Origin: Variovorax sp. OV329
GTDB lineage: Bacteria > Pseudomonadota > Gammaproteobacteria > Burkholderiales > Burkholderiaceae_C
Direction of reading: 5' to 3'
NCBI RefSeq assembly: GCF_900114785.1
Contig: NZ_FOUG01000005.1
Location: 1 to 64,000, forward strand
DNA length: 64,000 nucleotides
How positions within the stretch are numbered: the first letter of the stretch is position 1; every line of letters starts with the position of its first letter. Made by a program: the position numbers and the translations under genes. The notes beneath the pieces are model-generated. The model saw only the letters and a program-made list of their open reading frames with translations, was not told the DNA's origin and did not search any database. Positions 8,441-17,578 of the stretch are shown here, piece after piece.

Positions 8441-9406
8441 ATGGCAAGCATGAACCTCGCCGACAGTCCCCTGCCCGACACCGCCGCCGTCAAGGCCGTG
8501 CGCCAGTTCAACCGCTTCTACACCAAGGAAATCGGCGCGCTGGACCCCTACCTGGGCGGGCCCATGCCGCTGACCGAGGTGCGCGTGCTCTACGAACTGG
8601 CCCACCGCGAGAAGCTGGTGGCCAGCGAACTGGCGCGCGACCTGGGCCTGGACGGGGGCTACCTGAGCCGCATCCTGCGCCGCTTCGAGTCCCAGGGCTG
8701 GCTCAGCCGCGCGCCGCACGCGGAAGACGGCCGCCAGAGCGTGCTGAGCCTGACGCCCGCCGGCCACGAGGCCTTCGCGCCGCTGCAGCAGAAGTCGCGC
8801 GACGAGGCGGCCGCCCTGCTCGCGCGGCTCGTGCCGGCGGACCAGCAGCGGCTCATCCACGCCATGCAGACGCTTCAATCCCTCCTGGCGCCCCCCGGAG
8901 GCGGCGGCACCGCCGCCGGCAAGCCGCGCACCGTCATCCTGCGCGACCCCCAGCCGGGCGACATCGGCTGGGTGGTGCAGCAGCACGGCGAGATCTACGC
9001 GCGCGAGTACGGTTGGAACAGCGAGTTCGAGGCCCTGGTGGCCGACATCGCCGCCAAGTTCCTGCGCAGTTTCCAGCCCGAGTGGGAGAAGTGCTGGATC
9101 GCCGAACTGGACGGCGAGCGCGTGGGCGCCGTCTTCCTGGTGCGCAAGTCGGCAACCACCGCGCAGCTGCGCATGCTGCTGCTGGCGCCGCGTGCCCGCG
9201 GCATGGGCCTGGGCGGACGCCTCACCGACGAATGCATCGCCTTCGCCCGCGCCAAGGGCTACCGGAAAATGGTGCTGTGGACCAACAGCTGCCTGAGCGC
9301 CGCCCGCGGCATCTACGCGGCGCGCGGCTTCAAGCTGGACAAGTCTGAAGCCTACGAGGGCTTCGGCCAGCAACTGGTGGGCGAGACGTGGTCGCTCAGG
9401 CTGTAG
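8441..9406 (+). CDS. MarR-type regulator fused to a GNAT N-acetyltransferase
   Basis: About 321 aa. Residues 10-150 form a MarR winged helix (LTEVRVLYELAHREKLVASELARDL, GGYLSRILRRFESQGWLSR, ADGRQSVLSLT). Residues 165-321 form a GNAT acyltransferase with the acetyl-CoA loop (RARGMGLGGRLTDE) and a C-terminal CLSAARGIYAARGFK. This two-domain architecture is known in proteobacteria and probably couples ligand or acetyl-CoA sensing to DNA binding. Several start codons lie close together (TTG 8414, ATG 8435, 8441, 8450); 8441 is a compromise, with no clear ribosome binding site. It is divergent from ygiQ, and its stop overlaps the convergent patatin gene by 11 bases. Confidence 0.85.
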   Translation: MASMNLADSPLPDTAAVKAVRQFNRFYTKEIGALDPYLGGPMPLTEVRVLYELAHREKLVASELARDLGLDGGYLSRILRRFESQGWLSRAPHAEDGRQSVLSLTPAGHEAFAPLQQKSRDEAAALLARLVPADQQRLIHAMQTLQSLLAPPGGGGTAAGKPRTVILRDPQPGDIGWVVQQHGEIYAREYGWNSEFEALVADIAAKFLRSFQPEWEKCWIAELDGERVGAVFLVRKSATTAQLRMLLLAPRARGMGLGGRLTDECIAFARAKGYRKMVLWTNSCLSAARGIYAARGFKLDKSEAYEGFGQQLVGETWSLRL

Positions 9407-10637
9407 CTGATGGGCGGCCGCTGCGGCGGCCCGCGCTCACGGTGACCGTCGGGTCCACCATGGGATGCTTCACGCGCGGCGGCGTGCCCTCCTCGCACAG
9501 GTCGTAGGTGGTCACGCCGTTCATCGCCGGCGAGCCCAGCAGCAGTTCCGGGTGCGCCAGGGTGCGGCGCATGTCGCGCATGCCGGCTTCCCAGTGCTCG
9601 TCGACCGCGGCGCGCGAGAACTCGTAGTCCTTCGATTCCAGTTCGTAGGGCTTGTCGCGGTAGATGAGGTGGTAAACGTCGATGGGCTGGTGCGTGAGCA
9701 TGGCCTGCACCTGTGCCACGCTGGGGTCCAGGCGCATCTGCGGCGGCAGCTTGGTGATGAGGTCGGCGATGGCCTGCTGCAGGTTCATGTTGGCCGCCAT
9801 CACGTCGGTGTTCATGCGGGTGCGGCTGGAATAGGTGATGTCCTTCTGCCGCTCCATCACCTCCGACAGGCTGGCGGGCATCAGGCCGCGTGCGCTGAAC
9901 AGGTCCACCTGCAGCACCACCAGCGGCTCGGTGCGCGGATGCAGGTCCAGCACGTACTGCAGCGGCGTGTTGGAGACGATGCCGCCGTCCCAGTAGTCCT
10001 CGCCGTCGATGGTCACCGGCGGGAAGCCCGGCGGCAGCGCGCCCGAGGCCATGATGTGCTCGGGCCCGAGGCGCCCGCTGTGGTTGTCGAAGTAGACCGA
10101 GTTGCCGGTGCGCACGTTGACCGCGCCCACGCTCATGCGGATGCCGTCGTCGTTGAGGCGGTCGAAGTCCACCAGGCGCTCCAGCGTGCTCTTGAGCGGC
10201 GCCGTGTCGTAGATGCTGGTGAGCGGCGCCGCGCCCCCCAGCAGCAGCGCAGGCGTGCGCCGCGGCTCGAAGAAGCCGGGCACGCCCACCAGCGCGGCCA
10301 TGCTGGCGCTCCACTGGTTGAGCATCTCGCGCGTGGCCAGCCAGGGCGGCAGGCGCTGCGCCGGGCCGGAGGAGACCAGTTCCCAGAACTCGCGCAGGCG
10401 CTCCACCCGCTTCTCCTGCGGATTGCCGGCGATCAGCGCGGCATTGATGGCGCCGATGGAGACACCGGCGATCCAGTCCGGCGGCCGCTCGGTCTCGCAC
10501 AGGGCCGCGTAGACCCCCGCCTGGTAGGCACCCAGCGCGCCGCCGCCCTGCAGAACCAAGGCGCGGTGCGCGCGGCGCATGGCGGCGCGGCGCTGTTCAC
10601 TGGGTCCGTTGGCGCCGGAAGTGCTGCGTTTGCTCAT
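9396..10637 (-). CDS. Patatin-like phospholipase family protein
   Basis: A 413-aa lipid acyl hydrolase of the patatin family. Seen are the oxyanion loop GGGALG (31-36), the nucleophile elbow GVSIG with Ser60, and the dyad Asp217 in YWDGGIVSNTPL. The C-terminal third (HQPIDVYHLIYRDK to MRDMRRTL) matches the extra domain (DUF3734) seen in one bacterial patatin group. No signal peptide is visible, so it acts in the cytosol or at the inner membrane. The start could also be the in-frame ATG at 10646. It lies 24 bases downstream of aqpZ on the same strand and may be co-transcribed. Confidence 0.88.
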   Translation of the reverse strand: MSKRSTSGANGPSEQRRAAMRRAHRALVLQGGGALGAYQAGVYAALCETERPPDWIAGVSIGAINAALIAGNPQEKRVERLREFWELVSSGPAQRLPPWLATREMLNQWSASMAALVGVPGFFEPRRTPALLLGGAAPLTSIYDTAPLKSTLERLVDFDRLNDDGIRMSVGAVNVRTGNSVYFDNHSGRLGPEHIMASGALPPGFPPVTIDGEDYWDGGIVSNTPLQYVLDLHPRTEPLVVLQVDLFSARGLMPASLSEVMERQKDITYSSRTRMNTDVMAANMNLQQAIADLITKLPPQMRLDPSVAQVQAMLTHQPIDVYHLIYRDKPYELESKDYEFSRAAVDEHWEAGMRDMRRTLAHPELLLGSPAMNGVTTYDLCEEGTPPRVKHPMVDPTVTVSAGRRSGRPSATA

Positions 10638-10670
10638 GGCTGCCATTGGACCATCAAGCCGCGACGCATC

Positions 10671-11372
10671 TCAGGACTCGCCGTCCGCCAGCATCAGCCG
10701 ATGGATCACCGCGCCCAGGATCGCGCCGATGAGGGGCGCCACCCAGAACAGCCACAGCTGGTCCAGCGCAGCGGTCTCGGCGAACAGCGCCGGGCCGGTG
10801 CTGCGCGCCGGGTTCACCGAGGTGTTGGTCACCGGAATGGACACCAGGTGGATCAGCGTCTGGCACAGGCCGATGCTCAGCCCCGCGAAGCCGCCGGCCG
10901 CGCGCGTGGAGGTGGCCCCGAGGATGACGAGCAGGAAAATCGCGGTCAGCACCACTTCGCACAGCATGGCCGCCTGCACGCCGTAGCCGCCTGGCGACAG
11001 TTCGCCGAAGCCGTTGCTCGCGAAGCCGCCTGCCTCGAAGCCTGGCTTGCCGCTTGCGATGAGATAGAGCACCGCCGCTGCCAGCACCGCCCCCAGGACC
11101 TGCGCGATCACGTAGCCGGCAAGCTCGGACCAGCGGAAGCGCCCCGCCACCGCCAGCCCCACCGACACCGCCGGATTGAAATGCCCGCCCGAGACCGGCC
11201 CGAAGGCGTAGGCACCCGTGAGCACCGTGAGCCCGAAGGCCAGCGACACGCCCGCGAAGCCGATGCCCAGGTCTGGAAAAGCGGCCGCCAGGACGGCCGC
11301 GCCGCAGCCGCCGAAGGTGAGCCAGAAGGTACCGGCGAATTCGGCCGACCACTTCCTGAAAGTGTTGTTCAT
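10671..11372 (-). CDS. aqpZ: Aquaporin Z water channel
   Basis: A 233-aa inner-membrane water channel with six membrane spans. Both pore motifs are present: NPA at 66-68 (GGHFNPAVS) and NPA at 187-189 followed by Arg190 (SVNPARSTG). His64 before the first motif and Arg190 fit the narrow selectivity filter of water-selective AqpZ rather than a glycerol facilitator. The ATG at 11372 has AGGAAA upstream and gives the family length; the longer frame (to 11507) adds non-conserved sequence. Upstream is a 186-base spacer containing a short tandem repeat. Confidence 0.93.
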   Translation of the reverse strand: MNNTFRKWSAEFAGTFWLTFGGCGAAVLAAAFPDLGIGFAGVSLAFGLTVLTGAYAFGPVSGGHFNPAVSVGLAVAGRFRWSELAGYVIAQVLGAVLAAAVLYLIASGKPGFEAGGFASNGFGELSPGGYGVQAAMLCEVVLTAIFLLVILGATSTRAAGGFAGLSIGLCQTLIHLVSIPVTNTSVNPARSTGPALFAETAALDQLWLFWVAPLIGAILGAVIHRLMLADGES

Positions 11373-11514
11373 CCCTGATTTCCTTTTTATGTTGACGAAG
11401 CGCCGCCGCGCCCGGATGGCGGGGCGGCGCGCGATTCTAGGAAGGGGATGGACACGGTCCGGCGGACTGCCGGGACCTTGGCTTCGCCCGGCCGCGAAGC
11501 TCTTCACGGAAGCG

Positions 11515-11541
11515 GCGCCTTTTGCGCCTTTTGCGCCTTTC
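11515..11541. repeat. Three copies of a 9-bp tandem repeat
   Basis: The unit GCGCCTTTT is repeated three times (11515-11523, 11524-11532, and 11533-11541 with one change), followed by a partial GCGC. It lies in the aqpZ-yihY spacer just downstream of the yihY stop. It could be a slippage-prone tract; no function is visible. Confidence 0.8.
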
Positions 11542-11558
11542 GCGCTTGCGGGGCCAGC

Positions 11559-12443
11559 TCAGCCGCGCATCGGCACCGCCGGCTCGGGGCGCTTCTCTCC
11601 CTTGAGCGAACCGTGCTCATGCGCATAGACCCAGGTGAATTCGGCGCCCAGCAGGAAGATCTGCGCAGAGTAGTACACCCACACCAGCACCACCACCAGC
11701 GAGCCTGCCGCGCCGAAGCCGGAGCTCACGCTGCTCTTGCCGATGTACAGGCCGATGAGGTGCTTGCCGACGGAAAACAGCAGCGCCGTCACGGCCGCGC
11801 CGATCCACACGTCACGCCACTGCACCTGCGCGCGGGGCATCAGCTTGTAGATCATGGCGAAACCCACCACCGTGACCGCGAAGCCGAACACGAAGTTGAT
11901 GGTCTGCCCCACCACGGCCCAGCCGCCGAACATGGGCGCCCACCACTTGCCCAGCGCCGCGAAGGCGGCACTGGCCACCAGCGATACCATGAGCAGGAAG
12001 CCGATGCCCATGATCAGCCCGAAGGACAGCAGGCGCGTGCGCACCATCTTCCATGCGCCGCCCATGGGCTGCGCGGGCGCGCGCCAGATGCGGTCCAGCG
12101 CGTCCTGCAATTCGCGGAACACAGTGGTGGCGCCCAGGATGAGCAGCGCGACGCCGGTGACCGTGGCCACGATGCCCTCTGCCGGCTTGTTCACCGAGTT
12201 CAGCAGCCCCTGCACCGCCAGGGCACCCTGCTCCCCCATCAGCCCGGAGAGCTGCTCGAAGATGGCGCCGCGCGCGGCCGCTTCGCCGAACACCAGGCCA
12301 GCCACCGAGATCACGATGAGCAGCAGCGGCGCGATCGAGAACACCGTGTAGTAGGCCAGCGCCGCGCCCATGCTGGGCGCGTAATCCGCCAGCCAGGACA
12401 TCACGGCTTTCTTGCAGAGATCGACGAGTGACAACAGCTTCAT
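11559..12443 (-). CDS. YihY/virulence factor BrkB family membrane protein
   Basis: A 294-aa inner-membrane protein with about six hydrophobic spans. The family start APSMGAALAYYTVFSIAPLLLIVI (about 21-44) and the conserved GATTVFRELQDALDRIW region are clear. The C-terminal VLVWVYYSAQIFLLGAEFTWVYA signature (about 250-272) is also present. The molecular role of the family is unsettled; it was once misnamed ribonuclease BN. The start at 12443 fits the family; a frame open to 12959 lies antisense to the chromate transporter gene and is not used. It is divergent from the chromate transporter pair. Confidence 0.9.
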   Translation of the reverse strand: MKLLSLVDLCKKAVMSWLADYAPSMGAALAYYTVFSIAPLLLIVISVAGLVFGEAAARGAIFEQLSGLMGEQGALAVQGLLNSVNKPAEGIVATVTGVALLILGATTVFRELQDALDRIWRAPAQPMGGAWKMVRTRLLSFGLIMGIGFLLMVSLVASAAFAALGKWWAPMFGGWAVVGQTINFVFGFAVTVVGFAMIYKLMPRAQVQWRDVWIGAAVTALLFSVGKHLIGLYIGKSSVSSGFGAAGSLVVVLVWVYYSAQIFLLGAEFTWVYAHEHGSLKGEKRPEPAVPMRG

Positions 12444-12509
12444 GCCGCGAGTCTCGCGCAAGAGCGCCGCGCCTGCACCCCGCGCGAGGCGGCGACCTAT
12501 GATCGGACG

Positions 12510-13100
12510 ATGCCACCGGATTCCGTCGTCCCCCGTCCCCTGAGCGAAAGACCCCGTCCCCAATCCCTTGCGGAAGTCTTCTGGACCTTCAACGGCCTCG
12601 CGATGCAGGGATTCGGCGGGGTGCTGGCGGTGGTCCAGCGCGGCATCGTCGAGCAGAAGGGCTGGCTCACGCCGGAAGAATTCGTCGAGGAATGGGCCGT
12701 GGCGCAGGTGCTGCCCGGACCCAACGTGATCAACCTGGCGCTGATGCTGGGCGACCGCTACTTCGGGCTTCGCGGCGCCGCGACGGCGGTGGCGGGCATG
12801 CTGGCCCTGCCCACGCTGCTGATCATCGTGCTGGCGCTGGTCTACGCCCAGTACGCCGGCCATCCGCAGGTGGCGGGCGCGCTGCGGGGCATGGGGGCGG
12901 TGGCCGCCGGGCTGATCGCCGCCACCGGCATCAAGCTGCTGCCCACGCTGCGGCGGCATCCGCTGGGCCTGCGCACGGCGGCGGTCTTCGTGGCGCTCGT
13001 GTTCTGCGCGGTCGCGATATTGCGCTGGCCGCTGATCGCGGTGCTGGTCCTCTTCGGCGGCGTGGCCTGCGTGTGGACCTGGCGGAGGATCGCCCCGTGA
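12510..13100 (+). CDS. Chromate transporter, first half (CHR family short form)
   Basis: A 196-aa membrane protein equal to the N-terminal half of ChrA. The signature FNGLAMQGFGGVLAVVQRGIV (about 27-47) is followed by EEFVEEWAVAQVLPGPN and several hydrophobic spans. Short CHR proteins work as an obligate pair with opposite topology to export chromate; substrate is inferred from family. The stop overlaps the GTG start of the second half (13097-13100). A TATGAT at 12496-12501 would place transcription start very near the ATG, and there is no clear ribosome binding site, so a leaderless transcript is possible. Confidence 0.88.
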   Translation: MPPDSVVPRPLSERPRPQSLAEVFWTFNGLAMQGFGGVLAVVQRGIVEQKGWLTPEEFVEEWAVAQVLPGPNVINLALMLGDRYFGLRGAATAVAGMLALPTLLIIVLALVYAQYAGHPQVAGALRGMGAVAAGLIAATGIKLLPTLRRHPLGLRTAAVFVALVFCAVAILRWPLIAVLVLFGGVACVWTWRRIAP

Positions 13101-13696
13101 GCATCCACATGGCCTGGGGCGACTGGCTGGCGCTGTTCCTGCAGTACATGTTCCTCTCGCTGATCTCCATCAGCGGCGCCATCACCACCGTGCCGGACAT
13201 GCACCGCTACCTGGTCACGCAGCAGAACTGGCTGACCGACGCGCAGTTCAGCTCCTCGGTGGCGATCGCGCAGGCGGCGCCGGGGCCCAACGTGCTGTTC
13301 GTGGCGCTGATGGGCTGGAACGTGGGCATCAACGCCGCGGGCGGCGTCCAGGCAGGCATCCACGCCTGGCCGCTGGGCCTGTTCGGCCTGCTGGTGACCC
13401 TGGTGGGCATCATGTTGCCCAGCACCACCCTCACCTATTTCGCCACCCGCTGGGGCCACCGCAACCGCGAGCGGCGCGGCGTGCGCGCCTTCAAGCAGGG
13501 CATGGCCCCGGTCGTGATCGGCCTGCTGACGGCCACCGGCTGGGTGCTGGCAGCCGGCAACGGCGCCGCCAGCGCGACGCCCTGGCACCTGTGGCTGCTG
13601 ACCGCCGTGGCCGCGGTGATCGTGTGGCGCACCCGCATCCACCTGCTGTGGCTGCTGGGCGCCGGTGCGGTCTTGGGCGCACTGGGCATCGTCTGA
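13097..13696 (+). CDS. Chromate transporter, second half (CHR family short form)
   Basis: A 199-aa membrane protein that pairs with the preceding gene. It carries the same signature in the other register (LISISGAITTVPDMHRYLV) and the conserved AIAQAAPGPNVLFVALMGWNVG segment. The GTG start at 13097 overlaps the preceding stop as GTGA, which indicates coupled translation and equimolar production. The pair together equals one full-length ChrA of about 395 aa. Confidence 0.88.
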   Translation: MSIHMAWGDWLALFLQYMFLSLISISGAITTVPDMHRYLVTQQNWLTDAQFSSSVAIAQAAPGPNVLFVALMGWNVGINAAGGVQAGIHAWPLGLFGLLVTLVGIMLPSTTLTYFATRWGHRNRERRGVRAFKQGMAPVVIGLLTATGWVLAAGNGAASATPWHLWLLTAVAAVIVWRTRIHLLWLLGAGAVLGALGIV

Positions 13697-13742
13697 GGCG
13701 GAAATGGAAGAAACTCGAGAGCAAGCAAGGAGCAACTGACTC

Positions 13743-14708
13743 ATGGACATGCGACCCCTGGGCCGATCCGGCCTCCAAGTCTCGCCGCTGTGCTTTGGCG
13801 GCAATGTGTTCGGCTGGACCGTCGACGAGGCCACCAGCTTTCGCCTGCTCGACGCCTGGGTCGACGCCGGCTTCAACTTCGTCGACACCGCCGACGTGTA
13901 CTCGCGCTGGGCGCCAGGGCACACCGGTGGCGAGTCGGAGACCATCATCGGCAAGTGGCTGCGTCAGAGCGGCAAGCGCAAGCGCGTGGTGCTGGCCACC
14001 AAGGTGGGCAAGCCCATGGGCGAGCGCAAGGTGGGGCTGTCGCCCGAGTACATCCGCGAGGCGGTCGACGCCTCGCTGCGGCGGCTGAAGGTGGACTACA
14101 TCGACCTCTACCAGGCGCATGACGACGACGCCAGCGTGCCGCTGGAAGACACGCTTGGCGCCTTCGGCGAACTGATCAAGGTCGGCAAGGTGCGGGCCAT
14201 CGGCGCCTCGAACTACAGCGCGCCGCGGCTGGCGCAGGCGCTGGCGGTGTCCAGGCGCGAGGGCCTGCCCCGCTACGAATGCCTGCAGCCGCTGTACAAC
14301 CTGTACGACCGCGCCGTGTACGAGGCCGAGCTGGAGCCGCTGTGCGAGCGCGAGGACGTGGGCGTCATCAGCTTCTACGCCCTGGCCTCGGGCTTCCTCA
14401 CCGGCAAGTACCGCAGCGCGGCCGATGCGGCCAAGAGCCCGCGCGGCAGCGGCGTGACCGAGAAGTACCTCAACCCGCGCGGCCTGCGCATCCTGGACGC
14501 GCTGGACAAGGCCGCCAAGCAGTACGGCTGCACGCCGGGACAGATCGCCATCGCCTGGCAGGTGGCGAGGCCCTCGATCACGGCGCCCATCGCCAGCGCC
14601 ACCTCGATGGGGCAGCTCAACGAATTGATGGCCGCCGCCCAGCTGAAGCTGGACGCAGGCACGCTCGCCGCGCTGGATGCGGCCAGCGAAGAAACCAAAG
14701 CAGCCTGA
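13743..14708 (+). CDS. Aldo/keto reductase
   Basis: A 321-aa NAD(P)H-dependent carbonyl reductase with a TIM-barrel fold. The catalytic tetrad is recognisable: Asp48, Tyr53 (DTADVYSRW), Lys87 (LATKVGKPMG) and His126 (YQAHDDD). The MDMRPLGRSGLQVSPLCFGGN start is typical of the YghZ/Tas-like branch, cofactor residues (SATSMGQLNELMAA) lie near 295, and length is normal. The physiological substrate is unknown. It lies 46 bases after the chromate transporter pair and ahead of the DUF3237 gene, so it may share a transcript with them. Confidence 0.9.
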   Translation: MDMRPLGRSGLQVSPLCFGGNVFGWTVDEATSFRLLDAWVDAGFNFVDTADVYSRWAPGHTGGESETIIGKWLRQSGKRKRVVLATKVGKPMGERKVGLSPEYIREAVDASLRRLKVDYIDLYQAHDDDASVPLEDTLGAFGELIKVGKVRAIGASNYSAPRLAQALAVSRREGLPRYECLQPLYNLYDRAVYEAELEPLCEREDVGVISFYALASGFLTGKYRSAADAAKSPRGSGVTEKYLNPRGLRILDALDKAAKQYGCTPGQIAIAWQVARPSITAPIASATSMGQLNELMAAAQLKLDAGTLAALDAASEETKAA

Positions 14709-14777
14709 AGGCATGAGCGCCGCGCCGGACCGCCCCAGGCAAGCTCGCACCGCAGTGCGAAGCACGAAGGTACGCCG

Positions 14778-15254
14778 ATGAGCGCGCCGGACCCGCTCGC
14801 CCCGCCCCGGCTGGAATACTTCGCCGACCTGCAGGTCGAGGTGGGCACGCCGCAGGTGCTGGGCCAGGGCCCGCGGGGCCTGCGCCGCGTGGTGCCCATC
14901 CTGGGTGGCAGCGCGCAGGGCACGGGCTGGACCGCCCGCGTGATGCCCGGCGGCAGCGACTTCCAGCTGATCCTCTCCGACACCCTCTCGCACCTGGATG
15001 CCCGCTACGGCCTGGAGACGGACGCCGGTGACCTCATCTACGTGCAGAACCGCGCGGTGCGAGCCGCGCCGGCCGAGGTCATGGCCAGGCTGCTGCGCGG
15101 CGAGCCGGTGGACCCGGCCAGCATCTACTTCCGCTGCAGCCCCAGCCTGGAGACCTCCAGCGCCGCGCTGAAGTGGGTGAACGAGCGCATCTTCGTCGGC
15201 GCCGGCGTGCGGCATCCGGCGCAGGTGGTGATGCGCTTCTTCACCCTGCTTTGA
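14778..15254 (+). CDS. DUF3237 family protein
   Basis: A 158-aa soluble protein of the DUF3237 family, of unknown function. The diagnostic core is LEYFADLQVEVGTPQVLGQGPRG near the N-terminus and the barrel strands ending in SLETSSAALKWVNERIFVGAGVR. An AAGG lies about 9 nt before the ATG. A small hairpin (TCGCAC and GTGCGA, 14745-14760) lies in the leader. It overlaps the convergent rlmB gene by 14 bases at the 3' end. Confidence 0.85.
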   Translation: MSAPDPLAPPRLEYFADLQVEVGTPQVLGQGPRGLRRVVPILGGSAQGTGWTARVMPGGSDFQLILSDTLSHLDARYGLETDAGDLIYVQNRAVRAAPAEVMARLLRGEPVDPASIYFRCSPSLETSSAALKWVNERIFVGAGVRHPAQVVMRFFTLL

Positions 15255-16002
15255 CGACGGCCGTGCGCTGGCGCAGCGCCTCGTAGAGGCACACGCCGCT
15301 GGCCACCGAGACGTTGAGGCTTTCCACCGCACCGGCCATCGGGATGCTGACCAGCTCGTCGCAGCGCTTGCGCGTGAGCTGGCGCATGCCGTCGCCCTCG
15401 GCGCCCAGCACCAGCGCCACCGGGCGCTTCAGGTCGGTCTGGTAGATCGTGCCGGGCGCGTCGTCGCTGGTGCCCACGCACCAGATGTTGCGCTCCTGCA
15501 GTTCGCCCATGGTGCGCGCCAGGTTGGTCACCATGAAGTACGGCACCGTCTCGGCCGCGCCGCTGGCCACCTTGGCCACGGTGGCGTTGATGCCGGCCGC
15601 ATGGTCCTTGGGCGCGATCACCGCATGCGCACCGGCGCCGTCGGCCACGCGCAGGCATGCGCCCAGGTTGTGGGGGTCGGTCACGCCGTCGAGCACCAGC
15701 AGCAGGGGCACGGTGCCGGCGGCCTCCAGCGACTCGAGCAATTCGTCCAGCGAATGGATCTGGGCGACGGGATTCACGCGCGCAGCCACGCCCTGGTGGC
15801 CATGGCTGCCGGCCAGTTTCGCAAGACGCAGGCCATCGGCCTCGATGAGGCGCACACCGGCCTCCTGTGCACGGGCCATGAACTGCTTCATGCGCGCATC
15901 GCGCCGGCTGGCGTCGAACAGAACCTCGATCACCGATTGCGGTGCGGTCTTGATGCGAACGCCCACGGCGTGGAAGCCGAAGATCACTTTGGGGGAAGAC
16001 AT
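15241..16002 (-). CDS. rlmB: 23S rRNA (guanosine-2'-O)-methyltransferase RlmB
   Basis: A 253-aa SpoU-type methyltransferase that modifies G2251 in the ribosomal P-loop of 23S rRNA using S-adenosylmethionine. The N-terminal RNA-binding part (KVIFGFHAVGVRIK) is followed by the knotted catalytic domain. The three SpoU motifs are visible: NLGACLRVADGAGAHAVI, LVLGAEGDGMRQL, and IPMAGAVESLNVSVASGVCLYE. The ATG at 16002 fits family length. It ends by overlapping the convergent DUF3237 gene. Confidence 0.93.
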   Translation of the reverse strand: MSSPKVIFGFHAVGVRIKTAPQSVIEVLFDASRRDARMKQFMARAQEAGVRLIEADGLRLAKLAGSHGHQGVAARVNPVAQIHSLDELLESLEAAGTVPLLLVLDGVTDPHNLGACLRVADGAGAHAVIAPKDHAAGINATVAKVASGAAETVPYFMVTNLARTMGELQERNIWCVGTSDDAPGTIYQTDLKRPVALVLGAEGDGMRQLTRKRCDELVSIPMAGAVESLNVSVASGVCLYEALRQRTAVVKAG

Positions 16003-16017
16003 CCCCTGATTATCAAG

Positions 16018-16110
16018 GCCTCCCGGCTTCTCACTGCGCTTCGCTCCGTGTAGTTCGCCACCTCCCGAGGAGGGGACCTCACCTGCGGCCCGGCAAAGCC
16101 GGTTCCGCGG
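16018..16110. repeat. Probable dispersed intergenic element with two hairpins
   Basis: The rlmB-ybbA spacer holds CCTCC-CGA-GGAGG (16061-16073) and CCGGC-AAA-GCCGG (16090-16102), the latter flanked by GCGG/CCGC (16085-16088 and 16105-16108). Together with the adjoining CACTGCGCTTCGCT and GGTTCCGCGGTG segments, this resembles an intergenic repeat I recall as common between genes in Comamonadaceae. Only one copy was noticed in this window, so the repeat status rests on recall. Confidence 0.5.
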
Positions 16111-16148
16111 TGTGGGCCTGGTACTCACGGACGATGGCCAAATCAGAG

Positions 16149-16869
<721 letters not shown>

Positions 16870-16871
<2 letters not shown>

Positions 16872-17547
16872 GAAGGGTGATGGGCTGAAGAAGGTGGATC
16901 GCCGCGACTTTATCTTGCTCGGCGCCGCAGCCGCGGCATTGACCGTATGGCCTGTGGGCGCGCTGGCGCAGACCGCGCCCGCCGGCAAGCGCGGCGCGGT
17001 GATCCTGGTGGTGGGCGACTCGCTCAGCGCCGAGTACGGCCTCAAGCGTGGCGAAGGCTGGGTGCCGCTGCTGCAACAGCGCATCGCCGAGCAGCGCCTC
17101 CCGGCCACGGTGGTCAACGCCAGCATCAGCGGCGACACCACCTCGGGCGGACGCTCGCGCCTGCCCGGCCTGCTGGCGCAGCACAAGCCCACGCTGGTGA
17201 TCCTGGAACTGGGCGGCAACGATGCACTGCGGGGACTGCCCCTGAAGAGCACGCAGGACAACCTCGATGCCATGACAAAGGCCGCGCAGGCGGCCGGCGC
17301 CAAGGTGCTCATCGTGGGCATGCAGGTGCCGCCCAACTATGGCGGCGACTACACGCGCAAGTTCGAGGGGCTGTTCAAGGCGGTGGCGGACGCCAACAAG
17401 GCGGCGCTGGTGCCCTTCCTGCTCAAGGGCATCGCGGACGTGCCGGATGCGGCCAGCCTGTTCCAGGCGGACCGCATCCATCCGGCGGCGGTGGCGCAGA
17501 CGAAGATGCTGGACAACGTCTGGCCGGAGCTGAAGAAACTTCTTTGA
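16870..17547 (+). CDS. tesA: Arylesterase / lysophospholipase L1-like SGNH hydrolase
   Basis: A 225-aa SGNH hydrolase of the TesA type. Seen are GDSLS with nucleophile Ser51 (49-53), GGND (115-118), and the Asp201-xx-His204 pair (DRIHP). The N-terminus carries a twin-arginine-like signal (DRRDFILLGAAAAAL, cleavage near ALA-Q), so export of a folded enzyme by Tat is likely; E. coli TesA uses Sec. The ATG at 16870 overlaps the divergent ybbA start. An in-frame GTG at 16894, preceded by GAAGAAG, is a credible alternative start that would place the Arg pair right at the N-terminus. Confidence 0.88.
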
Positions 17548-17556
17548 CGCAAAGGG

Positions 17557-17575
17557 CGGCGCACGTGGTGCGCCG
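17557..17575. terminator. Hairpin between convergent genes
   Basis: CGGCGCAC (17557-17564) pairs with GTGCGCCG (17568-17575) across a 3-base loop, between the tesA stop and the convergent small gene. There is no long U-run, so it may act as a weak bidirectional terminator or an RNA 3' end. Confidence 0.5.
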
Positions 17576-17578
17576 TGC

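Noticed and set aside
12510..13696. Frameshifted single chrA gene
   Set aside because: The GTGA junction, separate signature motifs and known short CHR pairs indicate two intact genes rather than a broken one.
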